Assembly (NCBI GenBank): GCA_028023455.1
Contig: JAQFVV010013063.1
Coordinates: 124,001 to 188,000, forward strand
Origin: Epiperipatus broadwayi
Lineage: Eukaryota; Onychophora; Udeonychophora; Euonychophora; Peripatidae
Length of the DNA: 64,000 nucleotides
Reading direction: 5' to 3'
Part shown: in pieces, positions 52,501 to 64,000 of the stretch
Layout: each line of letters begins with the position of its first letter
Position numbering within the stretch: position 1 is the first letter of the stretch
The notes under the pieces: model-generated
The model's input: only the letters and a program-made list of their open reading frames with translations
Told to the model about the DNA's origin: nothing
Databases searched by the model: none
Position numbers and translations under genes: made by a program

Positions 52501-52962
52501 ACATTACATTATGATGATGGTGATGGTCTTTTCATTAAGGTCCATTTCCTGAGAGATTTCTTTTATTGGCTATTAGTTTCTATTGTTTTTTCTCTTCTAT
52601 CTGACTTTTAGTTTTACATTTTGAAATGCCCAAGGGCTAGTTTACTTTTAACTAATTAAAATAATCATTTCCATTTTATACAATAGAATTAATTAAATTT
52701 GTACATTCTTTTAATGATGTATTTTTATCTTTAAATGTTTTTAAGTTTTTGTTGAAAATTTAGTTTTTAAAACTTTTTTCTTTTTTTTTATTTATAAAGT
52801 TTTCTTTTAATAATTTTTTATCTGTGCGATTTTATATATATAAAGTTTAGATGACTTTTAACTTTCAATTTTCAATTCTTAAAAAAAAGTTTTTATATGT
52901 GAATTTTGCTTTTTAATGTCTAAATTTTTAAAATAAATAATGTAACGGCATGTGTGCCCATT
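49559..52962. other. AT-rich sequence, nothing firm
   Basis: No gene recognised. Less AT-rich patches occur at 50080-50230, 50970-51140 and 51440-51780. The second contains TATCTGCC/GGCAGATA as an inverted pair and, on the minus strand, CCAGGTTCAAATGG, which resembles a polymerase III B box. A SINE fragment is possible but not supported by an A box or tail. Frames at 51369-51563 and 52256-52483 have no recognisable content. Confidence 0.4.

Positions 52963-53037
<75 letters not shown>
52963..53037. repeat. (TA)n with internal TTGTAA
   Basis: Two (TA)n runs separated by TTGTAA; with the preceding ATTACAA this makes the first half a perfect palindrome able to extrude as a cruciform. Confidence 0.92.
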
Positions 53038-53040
<3 letters not shown>

Positions 53041-53860
53041 TTTAAAAGTTCTAATAAATTAATGCTTAATGCATTGGTCTGAACTGCTCACATATTGGGA
53101 TTTGAGTAGGAAATAAATATATTATAAAGTTTTTCAGATTGCAAGCTAGTTTAGAAATTCTTTGTCAAATAGATGACTTATAGTTAACTCAGCTTGCTAA
53201 CAAATAATAGTTGTTAAATACAAACATAGCTATACTTATATAAAAAATAAAGATTCTAAATCATTGGAATTAGATAGATGAGTTTCAATGTACTAACTGC
53301 AAAATAAAAAAAAAAATCAGCCATCACTATAGTCTAAGAGATGTCATAATCCTGTAGAATATAAAACCATGATAAACAATCATATTATATTTTCTTGTTA
53401 ATTTTTTGGATAATGAAGATTTGAGCAGCTTCTCATTTTTATTCTAATCTTTAACTAAAAAAATATTATCCAATCAAGATTTGACCAATATAAATTAATT
53501 ATAGCTTAGCTATTTAAAAATATATTCTAAATTCAAATGACTCAACAAAATGAAAACAATGGTCTATAAATGTGCTACCACAGCATTATGAAATCATTTT
53601 ATTTTATTTGAAGGAATGCCTTATTTCGCTTGAGAACATTTTGATTATAATATAAATCAAATTATTTTTAAAATATGGATATAGCTTATAATGTTACTGT
53701 TACCTTCTCATGATACTAAAATTTATGATTTATGTACTTAAATTTATTATCAGTTATGTAATAGTAATATCAGATTGAGATATCATACTGAATAGATTAT
53801 ATATGCAGTTGGTGTTCTATTTAGAATATCAACACTATTTTCAAACAATGTCTATAATGA
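53038..53860. other. AT-rich sequence, nothing recognised
   Basis: No gene or repeat structure before the RTE 3' end. Confidence 0.5.
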
Positions 53861-55590
53861 AATATATCATCATCATTATCAAACATTATCAATCCATTGC
53901 AGGATGAAGGTCTCTCCAAGTTCAATCCATCTTCTCCAACCTTTAGCTTCTTTTTTCCACATCATACCTGCATACTTTCTCATTTCATCCATCTATTTTA
54001 CATGTGGTCTCTTTCTGGGTCTGTTAAAATCTCTTAGAATCCAGTTTAAGATTTTATTTGTCCATCTATTATCATTCTTCTAGCAATATGTCCAGCTCAA
54101 TTCCAGTCTTTTAATTTTTTCAATGAGGTCAGTAACACCTGTTTGTTCTCTTACCCATATATTGCATTTTTGATGTCTTCTTGTTACTCCTAACATGTAT
54201 GTCTCCATACATCTTTGAGTGGTCTGGTCTGAATATTGTTTTTTGGATTATGTGTCCAAGTCTCAGATTTATAAGTAAGAACTGCTAAAACACATTTATT
54301 AAAAACCTTTCTTTTCAATCACACAGGCATATTTCCTTTTAGTATCAAGTTATTTCTACCAAAAGTACTCCAAACAAGTTTAATTGTACAATTAGTTTCA
54401 TGCATTATGATTACATCTGTATTAATAAACTGACCAATGTGTTTGTAGCTGTTAACTTCACTATAAACTCATCAACACTTCTTTAACACTTTAAGCAAAT
54501 AATTTTATTTATTATAACAGTTTCGACTGTACTAGCAGTCTTCAAAATTGTTATAATAAATAAAATTATTTGCTTAAAGTGTTAAAGGAGTGTTGATGAG
54601 TTTATAGTGAAATATAAAAAGAAGAAAAATATAGAGGGAGGAAAAAGAAATAGATAGTTGTTAACTTTTTATGACTCATCATAATCATTCTTTATTTTCA
54701 TATTTTGAAAAAAATCTCTTGAACATTGCTTTAGACCTTTTAACATTTATCTTTAGTTTTACTTTCATCTGATAACTCCTGCAGCAGTTTCTGCAGTGCT
54801 AAAGTATTATTTGCAAAAACAACTTCACCATATGCAAAATCTAAATGACTTAAATAATCTCCATTTACTTCACTGCTTTGGCTTCCCATTTTAATCCAGA
54901 AAATACTTTTTGCAGCACTGCTTTCTTCTCAATGTGGACTTTTGTAGTATTATTATGTAATCTAATTGTTGCTGTTGCATTTTTATAAACATTCTTTAAA
55001 ATATGACAATATCCTGGATCTAGACCTTGAGGACCCAATGCTTTAATCACTGAAGAAATGTTTATAGAATCAAATGCCTTTTCATAATCTACATATCCAA
55101 AGCATAATGTCAACTCATATTCATTTGTCCTTTCTATAACATCTCTCAATACTAGGATATAATCTACTATACTAAAACCACTTTTAAATCCAGATTGTTC
55201 TTTTGGTTGTTAGAAATCCAATGTTCTCTGTAGACGAGTTGTAATTATCTTAGTAAAAAAATTGTATAAAACTGATAAAAGGCTGATAGGTCTGTAATTT
55301 CTAATATATTCTTTATCACCTTTTTAAATTATTAATATTAATACTGTGTTCTTACAATCATCTGGTAAATCTTTATCATTTAGACATTTAGTAAATAACT
55401 TTGCTAAAAAATTTCTCTTTCTTCACCTGCTTCTTTTAATATATCAATTATAATTCCATCCTTATCTGGAACTTTTTCTTTCTTCATAAATTTAATTGAA
55501 TATCTAACTTCTTCATTTAAAATTCTGGGCTATTCAGAAGATATAATAGATATAGGAGGGACAATGAAAGTTAAATTGTTCTTTCATATT
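53861..55590 (-). pseudogene. RTE-type LINE relic (RT and C-terminal region)
   Basis: Minus strand, 5' to 3' from about 55590. RT blocks: YIRNYRPISLLSVLYN near 55300, EQSGFKSGF, then an open 94-residue piece (55149-54865) with FGYVDYEKAFDSI (first catalytic Asp), ILKNVYKNATATIRLHNN. Near 54830 the usual FADD motif reads FAYGE, so both catalytic Asp residues are lost. Then the 200-bp insertion, after which VNSYKHIGQFINTD resumes, followed by KVFNKCVLAVLTY, NRWTNKILNWILRD (near 54060) and GWRRWIELGETFILQW. The element ends in an ATGATGATG-type tail (53861-53872), typical of RTE 3' ends. The endonuclease part is absent: a 5'-truncated dead copy. Confidence 0.86.
54459..54658. mobile_element. 200-bp hairpin insertion inside the RTE relic
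   Basis: Flanked by a perfect 9-bp duplication TGTTAACTT (54450-54458 and 54659-54667). The left 150 bp is a hairpin with arms of about 63 bp (from CACTATAAACTCATCAACAC inward), three mismatches or fewer, around a 30-base loop. The right 50 bp is purine-rich (AAGAAGAAAAATATAGAGGG). On the minus strand the loop reads GAAGACTGCTAGTACAGTCG followed by AAAC: a GACTG/CAGTC stem ending in GAAAC, like hammerhead stem II, but the CTGATGA box is degraded to TTTTGAAGA. Removing the insert and one duplication leaves the RTE reading frame continuous, which confirms the borders. Confidence 0.85.
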
Positions 55591-58374
55591 TTTTTATGTA
55601 ATTAGAAATAAAAGTTAAAATTGGAGAGTACAAAAGACATGCAGATTACTAATCCTGATAAAGTAAAAGAATTCAAAAAGTAAAAAGATAAGCTAAAAGA
55701 AAAATATTTTAGCTAATTAAAGATGGCAGAATTATGCTAAAAAAATAAAGACTTTGTAATTGAAAAAATAATAAAGAATGTACAAGATTATGAACCTAAA
55801 TTCCATGATAATAACATGTGCAGAAGTCTGAAAACTGGGCCTCTAGTATAAAAAGACAGAGACCAGTTTGACGAATGTCTTGTTTTTTTGTTTTTTTCTT
55901 TGGCTGGTTTTGGATTATTAAATCCAATACCACTTCATGATGAAATAATCCTTCATGTGGGAGTAGACCAGGGCTTTAGCTGACATTGTTAAGAAGATGG
56001 ACACTAGAAAAGCTTCTGTGACTAGCCTTCAGAATAGACTACAAGATCAATTAATAATTAATGGCCGAGCTCATTCTAATCCAAAAAACTATGCATAGTA
56101 AGCCACAACTTTTTCACTAAACTTACCGGTAAGCTATGACTCATTATTATTCCCGATTGTGACTAAATTGTCAACAAACCATCTTAAAAATATACATATA
56201 GTAGGATCCCGATATAGACTTTCATTTATTTGATCAAGATTGTTTTAATTACTTTATTTTATTAATTGCTTCATGTTTGAATTATTGTGTGTTCTCTCCA
56301 GTTTATTTAATTCACAATTTAACAGATTTTTAATCTGTTAGAATAAAAATATTTCTAATATCAATTTTCATTTGTACATTATCAATAATATTTATTAGTG
56401 TTTATAATTAAATGTATTATTAGTTTAGTAAGAGTTAAAAACGTAATTTACCTTTGCCAATATGTTATGAATAAGTTCCAGGAATAATAATCTTTAAAAA
56501 AAACAAAACAATTCTAGTTCACGGTATGATATACTACCGATTCATTTAAAAAACTTTTTTTCTTTTTAATTTGCGATATGTTATTTGACAGATTTCAGCA
56601 GATTCTTACGGGAATCCTGGCACCCTGATCAAATAAATTAAAAGCTGATTTTGTCAATAGCACAAATTGTAACAATTCTAGGCTGAGTTGATCAGGAAAT
56701 ATAGTTATGTTTTTAGAAATAGAAATACAATTTTCTTTTTGACATAACTTGATCAACTCATGCATTTATATTGCGTATAGAGGCCTAGCAAGACAGAAAA
56801 CATTATAATATATATATATAGTCATTGCAAAATTCATTATTAAAGCAGTTTTTTTTCTATTTGCCTCTTTCTCTCTCTTCTTTTTTAATGAGTATATTTG
56901 TTTGAGTGTTTTAAATTAAATTCAGAATTTTCTGTTGCAATTTTATAATAATCCTACTAAGAATATTATATAAACCAATATAATATCAATTGGTTTATAA
57001 ATTTTGATATCTATTTTTTTCAGCATTTCTAAATATAATATCATTATTGCATTTTTGTCATCTGATACATATTATCCATTTAAACACTTATTATTAAGCC
57101 AATAAACATCACATGATCACCATAGTTTTGTAGTTAAGTAAAGATAAAGAGTGGCTGCTAGAGGGTTGCATTAGATCCTAAGTTCTAGGTGCAGTGCTCT
57201 CAGATCCAAGGCTTTTCACTGACAAAAGCTGGTGATATTGGATGAGTAGGCACTAGATGGGGATTTTATGCACAAGCCTTGAGGAATCATTTGATTACTC
57301 TAACTTGCATTGTGTGGCAATACATATAGTGAGTTTTGCCTTTTTTAAACACTTGTTATATGACTTTATTAATAATCAGTTTGTTTTTATTTGTTTTATG
57401 TAAATATCTATAATGATTTTATCATTTCTTGTTGCTTTTCCATTTTATTATTGATTTAATTGTATTTCCCTTTTCTTTATTTTAAACACATCATTCAAAA
57501 CGTGCTGTTATTGCAATTTATACTTCACTTATTTGAAGTATTTTTTACTCATTTTGACATTAATTTTATTTTAAATTATCTTGCCAGATGCAATGCAAAT
57601 ACAAGTTGATCATAGTTATTAAACACAAAAGATTATGTTATTGTACTGTGTGGAAAATTCTGTGAAAAACTGTAATTTTATTTTTCTTAACAATTAGGCT
57701 ATGTAACCATTAATGACTTTTATAGCAGTTTGTAGGATTTTGAATATTATTTTTTAATTATTTTTCTATTTATTTTTGTGCATATATAATTTTTATTTTA
57801 ATAAAAATTTACTGATAAATTGCTGTTTTTTTTTTTGTTGTTGTTGTTATTTGTATAGTTGTTCTTGGTAGAATAATTGATATCTTCTTGATAATTTTGT
57901 TCGTATTTCAATCGTCTTTAGAAAGGCTTTTAATATTTTTAAATTATTTGTAAATTCCAACATAAATTAACTGATTTTTTTTCTAAAAATTAGATATCAA
58001 AAATTGATATAGTTTTTTTTTTAAAAAAAAAACAACAACTCATTTTTACAGATTTGACACATATACTATATCTCATTAATTGATCACTTTTTTAGTTATA
58101 TTCTTAAAATATATAATTTATTTTAAACAAATTAAAATCTAACTCTACAGTGCAGACAGTGTCTCACTTGAATGCGTTTTTATGTATTATTTTTTTAGAC
58201 TTTTGTTAAAATTAAAAAAATAAAGGATTATATGCGAATTTTTCCAATTGCACTTTTATCTTTAATTTTACAAGTAAATTTTAAAATTTGTTTTAATATT
58301 CACAATAAGATGTTAATTGGTGTGCATACCTATAGTTATTAAAATAAAGTCTTATTTTAAAATAAACAATAATG
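55591..58374. other. AT-rich sequence, no gene recognised
   Basis: Mostly low complexity. At 55840-55880 a TATA-like CTCTAGTATAAAAAGACAG is followed 145 bases on by a 33-codon frame (55996), but nothing else supports a gene. Less AT-rich patches at 55950-56160, 56590-56640 and 57130-57290 could be worn repeats. Confidence 0.4.
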
Positions 58375-58734
58375 CTTGTTATATACGGGATTCAAACTCA
58401 GATTTTCATATGACCCTCAACTCTCCATGCGATCTCATATTGCGGACCCACCTGATCACACACATGTTGAAAAGATAAATAATCACCAATATGTGTATTT
58501 CATGCTAAACCAGCACTCATCAGTTGGTCCAGACTACCACCTCCACACATATATACAGTCAGTGTTCAGCTTTATATTAAGATAGCCAATCGTCATACTT
58601 TAATGGGCAGGCTTTAAACTATTCCAACCCACAACTCTTCACCTGTCCATTTCATTGAAAATCTGATGATGGAATGTTCAAAGTTAAATATTGAAACATA
58701 GTGCATTAAAGGTCTGCCCATTACTCACACACAC

Positions 58735-58820
<86 letters not shown>

Positions 58821-59245
58821 ATATATATAAATGCATTATTCTCTGGTACATGAGATGTCAGAATGACTAACATTAATATGGGTAGGATGATGACCTTGGC
58901 ACTAATGTGGACTTTGAATGTTCCATCATCAGATTTTCAATGAAATGAATGGCTGAAAAGTTGTGGATTGGAGTAGTTTGAAGCCTGACCATTAAAGTAT
59001 GAAGATTGACTATCTTAATATAAAATTGAGCACTAATTATATATATGTGTGTGGAGATGGTAATCTGGACTATCTGCTGAGTGCTGGTTTAGCATGAAAT
59101 ACGAATATTGATGATAATTTCTCTTTTCAACATGTGTGTGATCAGGTGAGTCAGCAATATAAGATTGCATGGAGAGTTGAGGATCATGTGAAAGTTTGAG
59201 TTCGAATCTCTTATATATTGCATTTACATGTTCAGATGTGTATAA
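58375..59245. repeat. Inverted pair of ~320-bp repeats around (CA)n(TA)n
   Basis: 58375-58710 and 58905-59245 are reverse complements at roughly 85% by eye, from GGGATTCAAACTCAGATTTT at the left outer end to CATTTCATTGAAAATCTGATG inside. The outer ends contain GAGTTTGAATCCC and GAGTTCGAATCTC (minus and plus respectively), close to a polymerase III B box / tRNA T-arm. Both arms keep a ~70-residue open frame (58376-58585 plus, 59260-59033 minus) with matching peptides such as YFMLNQHS and DHTHVEK. I read this as two copies of one short repeat, possibly tRNA-derived or Penelope-related; coding is doubtful. Confidence 0.8.
58725..58828. repeat. (CA)n-(TA)n compound microsatellite
   Basis: About 22 bp of CA followed by about 80 bp of TA with one interruption, in the loop of the inverted pair. 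Confidence 0.95.
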
Positions 59246-60237
59246 GCCTGTACAATGCATTAAGTTAAATAATGTTTATTGTAAAAGTACGCATATATCT
59301 AATCTTTGCTAAATTTTCAAAATAAGTGAGATCAAAGTTTGTTTTGAATATATATATAAGGTTTTAAAATTTAAAAAAGCTGAACATAATATTATAAGAA
59401 TTTACTTTTATACATATACATGCAGCACATCTACACATACACACATATATACATAAATTTACATTTGTATGTATTTGTTAAAATCTTCAACAACTCTTCT
59501 TATATTTTTTTCAGTTATACAAATTTATAAAATGATAAATGTAAAACATCATATTCTTTTTTTAACTGAATATCTTTTTAATATTGCATTAAAAAGTACA
59601 AAGAATGACAGTAATGATCGTATAATGAGATTGGAGAAAGAAAAACTAAAAGTACTATATATTGTAAAAGAAAAATATATAAAATAAACCTTCAGGAAAT
59701 TAAATATAGATTAATTATACTACATGTGATTGACATTGGAGATAGGGAGAAAGGTCATCTAAATCTAATAATGTAATTGATGAAATAAGTTAAAACTGAG
59801 TCAGTAATGATGCAATAAAACCAATATAAAGTTATAAATTTAACCACAATAATGATTAATACAGAAAATCAAATTAAAATGGAGAGTAATACTAATGAAC
59901 AGTTGATTTTAATGTTTAAAAAATGATGGAAGAGAATAAATAAAAAATACCAAGTTTATATTTAAAAAAAAAACGATATAACTAAATGAATAGTTCCAAC
60001 TAAATAAAAAAAAAAACAGAAAAGATACGAAAGAAATAATTAAGAAATCCATAAAGAAAACGTTTCAACAAAATATCATATTCATATATAAAAAGTTCAA
60101 TGAAATATAAAAGAAAGTAAGTAGTAGCAAATTCAACACTAAGAAAACAAATTATGTAAGTTAAACTAGTGTTACATTAAATGAAAAAAATTAACAAGAA
60201 AATGTTAACAATATTAAACAAAATGGATAACATATAT
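59246..60237. other. A-rich sequence, nothing recognised
   Basis: A-rich plus strand with short frames only. The frame at 59469-59687 has no recognisable domain. Confidence 0.5.
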
Positions 60238-61237
60238 ATGTGCTTTGCACACAGATAATGAAGTTTGTAAAAGCAAATAATACTTTGCAATTTAATGAGC
60301 TCAGCGCTTTCAGAAAGCTTTATGTTTCATAATCATAACTATTAAAATGTTGAGAATTATACAAATGTAGTATGCAACTATATGCAAATTAATGCAAAGT
60401 GATTAAAGAGATCATTTTTGAAAGAAAAGTATGCATTGTGTCTATTGATTGATGTAGGATCACTTGCAATATACTTCCTTTACCTTATGTTTGGTGTTTT
60501 TTTTTTTTTTTTTCAGAACAGATAACAATTGCAGTGGCTGGTTAAATAATATAGCAAGTGGCCCTTTCATGTTTAGCAAAGATTGAATTACCTTCTAGCT
60601 TAGTTATAGTCTTATTATAATAGTATTTATGCTGTTCAATTCTGATTGCACTGTTAGTTCTGTTTTCACCATAATATGATGCTAGGAAATTCTTCTGAGG
60701 GCATGCAATCTTATAAACAACTTGAGAGGTAAGTTCAGGTGTGATTCTATCTTTGGTATTGATAATGAGTCTATTGGTGTTGGGTGGCAAATGAAAAGTT
60801 ACTTCAATGTTATGGGAGAGTTTGTTGATGAAATGTTTGGCTATTGAGAAGTTATATGGGATGAGGATGCATGGTTTGCTTTCTTTTATGTGATTATGAT
60901 TTATTTTATAGAATAACTTGTTGACTCTCTTGTTGATAAAAGATTGGATGTGCCCTATTTTTACTAAATCTGTGATGTACTGTTTGAGATTGTTTATTTT
61001 GTTTGCTTCATATTTATACACATAATGGTTCCTGAAAAGAAACAATGAAAGCGCAGCAAGTTTATGTGAATAGGGTGCATAAAAACTAGGGTAAGTTAAG
61101 CCATGCACTTCAATGGGTTTTGTTATCATGCAATAATCCAGATTACCTACCTCTCTGCTGGAACATATGTTGAGGTATTTAACCTGATGTTATTGGTTTT
61201 TCCATGTTGAAGTGAAGGTAAGTTTGGTTTTATTCCA
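60238..61237 (-). pseudogene. Penelope-like element 3' part, left copy (RT end and GIY-YIG)
   Basis: Minus strand from 61237. An open frame of 195 residues (61129-60542) holds the end of the reverse transcriptase (YAPYSHKLAALSLFLFRNHY, then a linker) and the start of the GIY-YIG endonuclease: VVYKIACPQ, then SYYGENRTNSAIRIEQHK, equivalent to the YIG...R...R..EH core of this nuclease family. Upstream, TKLTFTSTWK-like sequence extends the match to 61237. The frame ends early at 60542 where the other copy reads on, and a long A-run near 60500 (minus strand) replaces coding. The 3' tail down to 60238 (CATTATCTGTGTGCAAAGCACA) is shared with the right copy. Penelope-like elements use RT plus GIY-YIG for insertion. 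Confidence 0.85.
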
Positions 61238-61944
61238 GAGAGTCAACAAATTTTTTTATAAAATAAATCACAATCACATAAAAGACAGTAAACCATCTTC
61301 CCATATAGCCATTCAACATCCTCATCCCATATATCCACTTAATGGCCAATTATCTCATTAACAAATTCTCCATGACTTTGAAGTAACTTTTTGTTCACCA
61401 CCCAACACCAATAGAATCATCAACAATACCAAAGATAGAATCACACCTGAACTTATCACTCAAATTGTTTATAAGAACTTATACTCTCAGAACAATTGCC
61501 CAGCAGCATATTACAGTGAAACCAGGACTAACATCATAACCAGAATTGCACAGCATAAATACCTTTATAATAAGTCTATAACTAATCTAAAAGGTAATTC
61601 AGTCTTTTCCAAACATGAAATGGCCACTGGCCATGTTTTACAACCAACCACTGCAATTGTTGTTTGTTCTGAAAGAAATGACACCAAATTTAAGGTAAAG
61701 GAAGCATGTTATATAGCAAGAGATTCTACCTCAATCAATAGATGTGATGCATGCTTTTCTCTCTCTTGAAAATGGACTTTTTAATCGCTTTGCATTAATT
61801 TGCATATATTTGCATACTACATTTCTATAGTTCTCAACACTTTAGTAGCTATGATTATGGAAGCATAAAGCCTTCTGAAAGTGCCCAGTTAATTAAATTG
61901 CAGAGTTTTATGTGTTTTTACAAACTTCATTATCTGTGTGCAAA

Positions 61945-61960
<16 letters not shown>
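61238..61960 (+). pseudogene. Penelope-like element 3' part, right copy (GIY-YIG end)
   Basis: Plus strand from 61238 (RVNKFFYKINHNHIKDSKP), homologous to the left copy beginning in the middle of it. After a frameshift near 61310 it reads NTKDRITPELITQIVYK, AAYYSETRTNIITRIAQHKY, SVFSKHEMATGHVLQPT (the H...GH part of the endonuclease) and KFKVKEACYIARDS, followed by INRCD. It therefore preserves the C-terminal end that the left copy lost. It ends in the same CATTATCTGTGTGCAAAGCACA tail, then a (CA)n(TA)n tract. It directly abuts the left copy head to head. Confidence 0.85.
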
Positions 61961-61994
<34 letters not shown>

Positions 61995-62017
61995 TATCAA
62001 TTATATATATATATTAT
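61945..62017. repeat. (CA)n-(TA)n compound microsatellite at the Penelope 3' end
   Basis: The CA run extends the CACA of the element tail, then TA repeats and a short duplicated ATTATCAATTA block follow. It may have grown from the element terminus. Confidence 0.9.
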
Positions 62018-64000
62018 CAATTACATGCTAATGAAGTAAATATTTAATTAAACAAAATGGAAGAAGAAAAATCGCGCCATTGTTTATCAATTAGGAATTA
62101 AAAGAAAATAAACAACAAATGACAAATATGATGAAAGAAAATTAAAAGAAAAATCAAAAATATAAAAGCAATATTAGATTAAATTAAACAAGATTCTTGT
62201 AAAATTAAAGTAAGAAAAAACAAGACAATATTGATTTCATAAAAAAAACAAATATAAGCAATTTTTATCAAAAAAATAAACCCAAAGCTATTTTTGAAAA
62301 TAGTAAAATTGGATGTAATAAATGCACCTTTTCTGTTCAGCAGTGTTTAAAATTTAAAAGGAAGCAATTCGAAGATGCTCACAGAGAGGTTACATTTGTG
62401 AAAGCATTAAACAGAAAAACTATCAATTTATTTGAAAGAAGGTAAGAACTAGTATGATTACAATATCCAGAGAAAATTTACTTTTCACTTAATGTTGTAC
62501 CTGTGTGATGCAGTCTAATTAACTAAACGAATGTTTTAAAATGACAAATAATAAAAGAGCTGCAAAATATAAATATCATAAGGAAATAATTTGGAAATTG
62601 CATATAAATTTGTTTAAATATGGAGGAAATATAAGATATTCTATTTGCAGGATTATAAATAAAAAAAAATAATTTGCCAAACTTGAAGTGATTATACTAT
62701 TAATAGCCTGAAACATACATAAGATAAACACATTGAAGTTTGATCAATTTATATAAGCTACATTAAATTAAGTTAAAAAAATAGCTTACCAAGTATGGGC
62801 TTTACTTTTGAAAACTAAACTAATCATCAACATATAATAAATATAGAAAATAGACTAGGATTAAGTATATCTTAATCAATTATTTACTATAACTAATATA
62901 AATGATGTCATAAAAAAATAGTCCTCATTGTAAACTAATAGTACTCATTTTACACTCTGAAATATGCAATATTTCAGTGTAATATTTACTAAGGCTGTAA
63001 TCAATGTGAATTTAATTAAATTTATAATATTTGAGTGATAAAAATCATTACATATATATATATACTCTCTATATAGAAAATAATTAAAAAGTAAATGAAT
63101 TTAAAATTAATGCTGAAAATTTATTCTTTGTGAAACTGTAAATGATAATAAAGATTTGACTGATCGTGTTTTCTTAGGAATCTATTGTTGAGAATATGTT
63201 AAAATATTTTTTTTTTTTTTTTAATAGGATATTTTAAAAACTGGAAATCTAAACAATGTTATTATATTTCCAATATTTGAAATGAAATTCAGACATCTTA
63301 AAAATCATTTACGAGATTTTTGTGTTTATGAAGAGAAAGTTTTAGAATAATTCAATCAAAAGGAATTAAAATTTCATTATTCATTTTTATTCTATTATCT
63401 GCACTTTAGTTTAGTGAATTAGTCATGAAATTCAGTGAACATATGTTTTTAAATATATACCACCATTTGCGGCACATGATTGAACACTTACTGAACAAAT
63501 ATTACATTGTTTAAAATTTGACCAACTAACACTTTTAAGCAGGATAACTAGCTGGACAATGCTAAAATATCATATTATCATGTTGACTAATCATTATCAT
63601 TTAATGTGTACAAAATTTGAAAAAAAAATCCATTTGATAGACAGTTACAAGAATTTTACCTAAATAAATTAACAAAATCAAATGTAAGCTTAAATAAAAG
63701 TATTTAAAAATAAATATTTATGACAAAACAATTTTGAGGCTATAATCTCACAAACTATGTATAAATGTAAAATTAGTTACTTACCTAATCTAAAACTTTG
63801 GATGATTACAATATACTAAAATTTATATGACTTATCAGAACTGTATAGTTTTGGTTATAAGTCAAAGCTTGAAACAAAAACTAAAAAGATTTGAAACACT
63901 TAATATTATTAAAAACATATATAAAGTTAATTACAAAGTAGATTTTCTGTTGATTTACAAAACACAATAATCACTGTGACATGCTATTTTATAGCAAACA
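62018..64000. other. AT-rich sequence, nothing recognised
   Basis: No gene, hairpin or element terminus. AAGAAAAT-type words dominate 62040-62300. Confidence 0.5.

Noticed and set aside
55849-56100. Promoter with a short gene
   Set aside because: A TATA-like word and a 33-codon frame are expected by chance in AT-rich DNA; no splice or polyadenylation pattern supports it.
58659-58710. Third hammerhead (CTGATGATGG ... ATTGAAAC)
   Set aside because: CTGATGA and GAAAC are present, but stem II does not start at the right place, no NUH triplet follows GAAAC properly, and stem I strands do not pair. It could be a decayed relative only.

Overview
The window is strongly AT-rich animal genomic DNA and looks like a retroelement-dense intergenic or intronic stretch. 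I find no host protein-coding gene, tRNA or rRNA. Every coding trace I can identify belongs to a transposable element: an APE-type LINE with a CCHC ORF1, an RTE-type LINE, Penelope-like GIY-YIG remnants, two LTR retrotransposons, a hAT (BED/hATC) transposon and a Merlin (IS1016-like) transposase relic. This mixture, with long (TA)n, (TAA)n and (CA)n-(TA)n tracts and hammerhead ribozymes in a repeat, points to an invertebrate metazoan. A mollusc such as a cephalopod is plausible, but the phylum cannot be fixed from this sequence.

Layout. 1-1250: two satellite arrays (87-bp and 56-bp units). 1770-2780: a small hairpin, then a near-perfect ~395-bp-armed palindrome carrying two intact-looking type I hammerhead ribozymes on opposite strands. 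3735-3891: a MITE-like hairpin. 7140-8005: a decayed Merlin transposase. 10111-16005: a minus-strand LTR retrotransposon (~1.57-kb LTRs, gag-like coiled coil, no pol seen) bounded on both sides by (TA)n. 17383-25923: a LINE lying between a (TAA)n array on its 5' side and a very long (AAT)n array on its 3' side; its ORF2 is split by a 2.55-kb insertion. 26980-27620: LINE-3'-end-like sequence.

29971-44622: a second LTR retrotransposon with ~3.1-kb LTRs, a Lys-type primer binding site, a long coiled-coil gag relic, a polypurine tract and no pol, interrupted by two more copies of the same 2.6-kb insertion family. 45432-49558: a complete but dead hAT transposon with a perfect 8-bp target duplication. 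53861-55590: a minus-strand RTE relic, itself split by a 200-bp hairpin insertion with a 9-bp duplication. 58375-59245: an inverted pair of ~320-bp repeats. 60238-61960: two Penelope-like 3' ends joined head to head.

The most interesting item is a three-copy insertion family (here called N1, N2, N3; 2551, 2570 and 2623 bp). Each copy starts TG, ends CA and has an exact 4-bp target duplication (ATAT, ATAC, GTAT; together RTAY). Each begins with a terminal hairpin whose pairing is kept while the sequence changes. No coding capacity is apparent. They behave like very long solo LTRs of an unseen retrotransposon. One of them (N3) has its empty site preserved in the partner LTR of its host element. 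The second most interesting item is the pair of hammerhead ribozymes. Nesting gives a relative order: N copies inserted after the LINE and after the 3.1-kb-LTR element. By hand count the latter's LTRs differ by about 2%, against about 8% for the 1.57-kb-LTR element.
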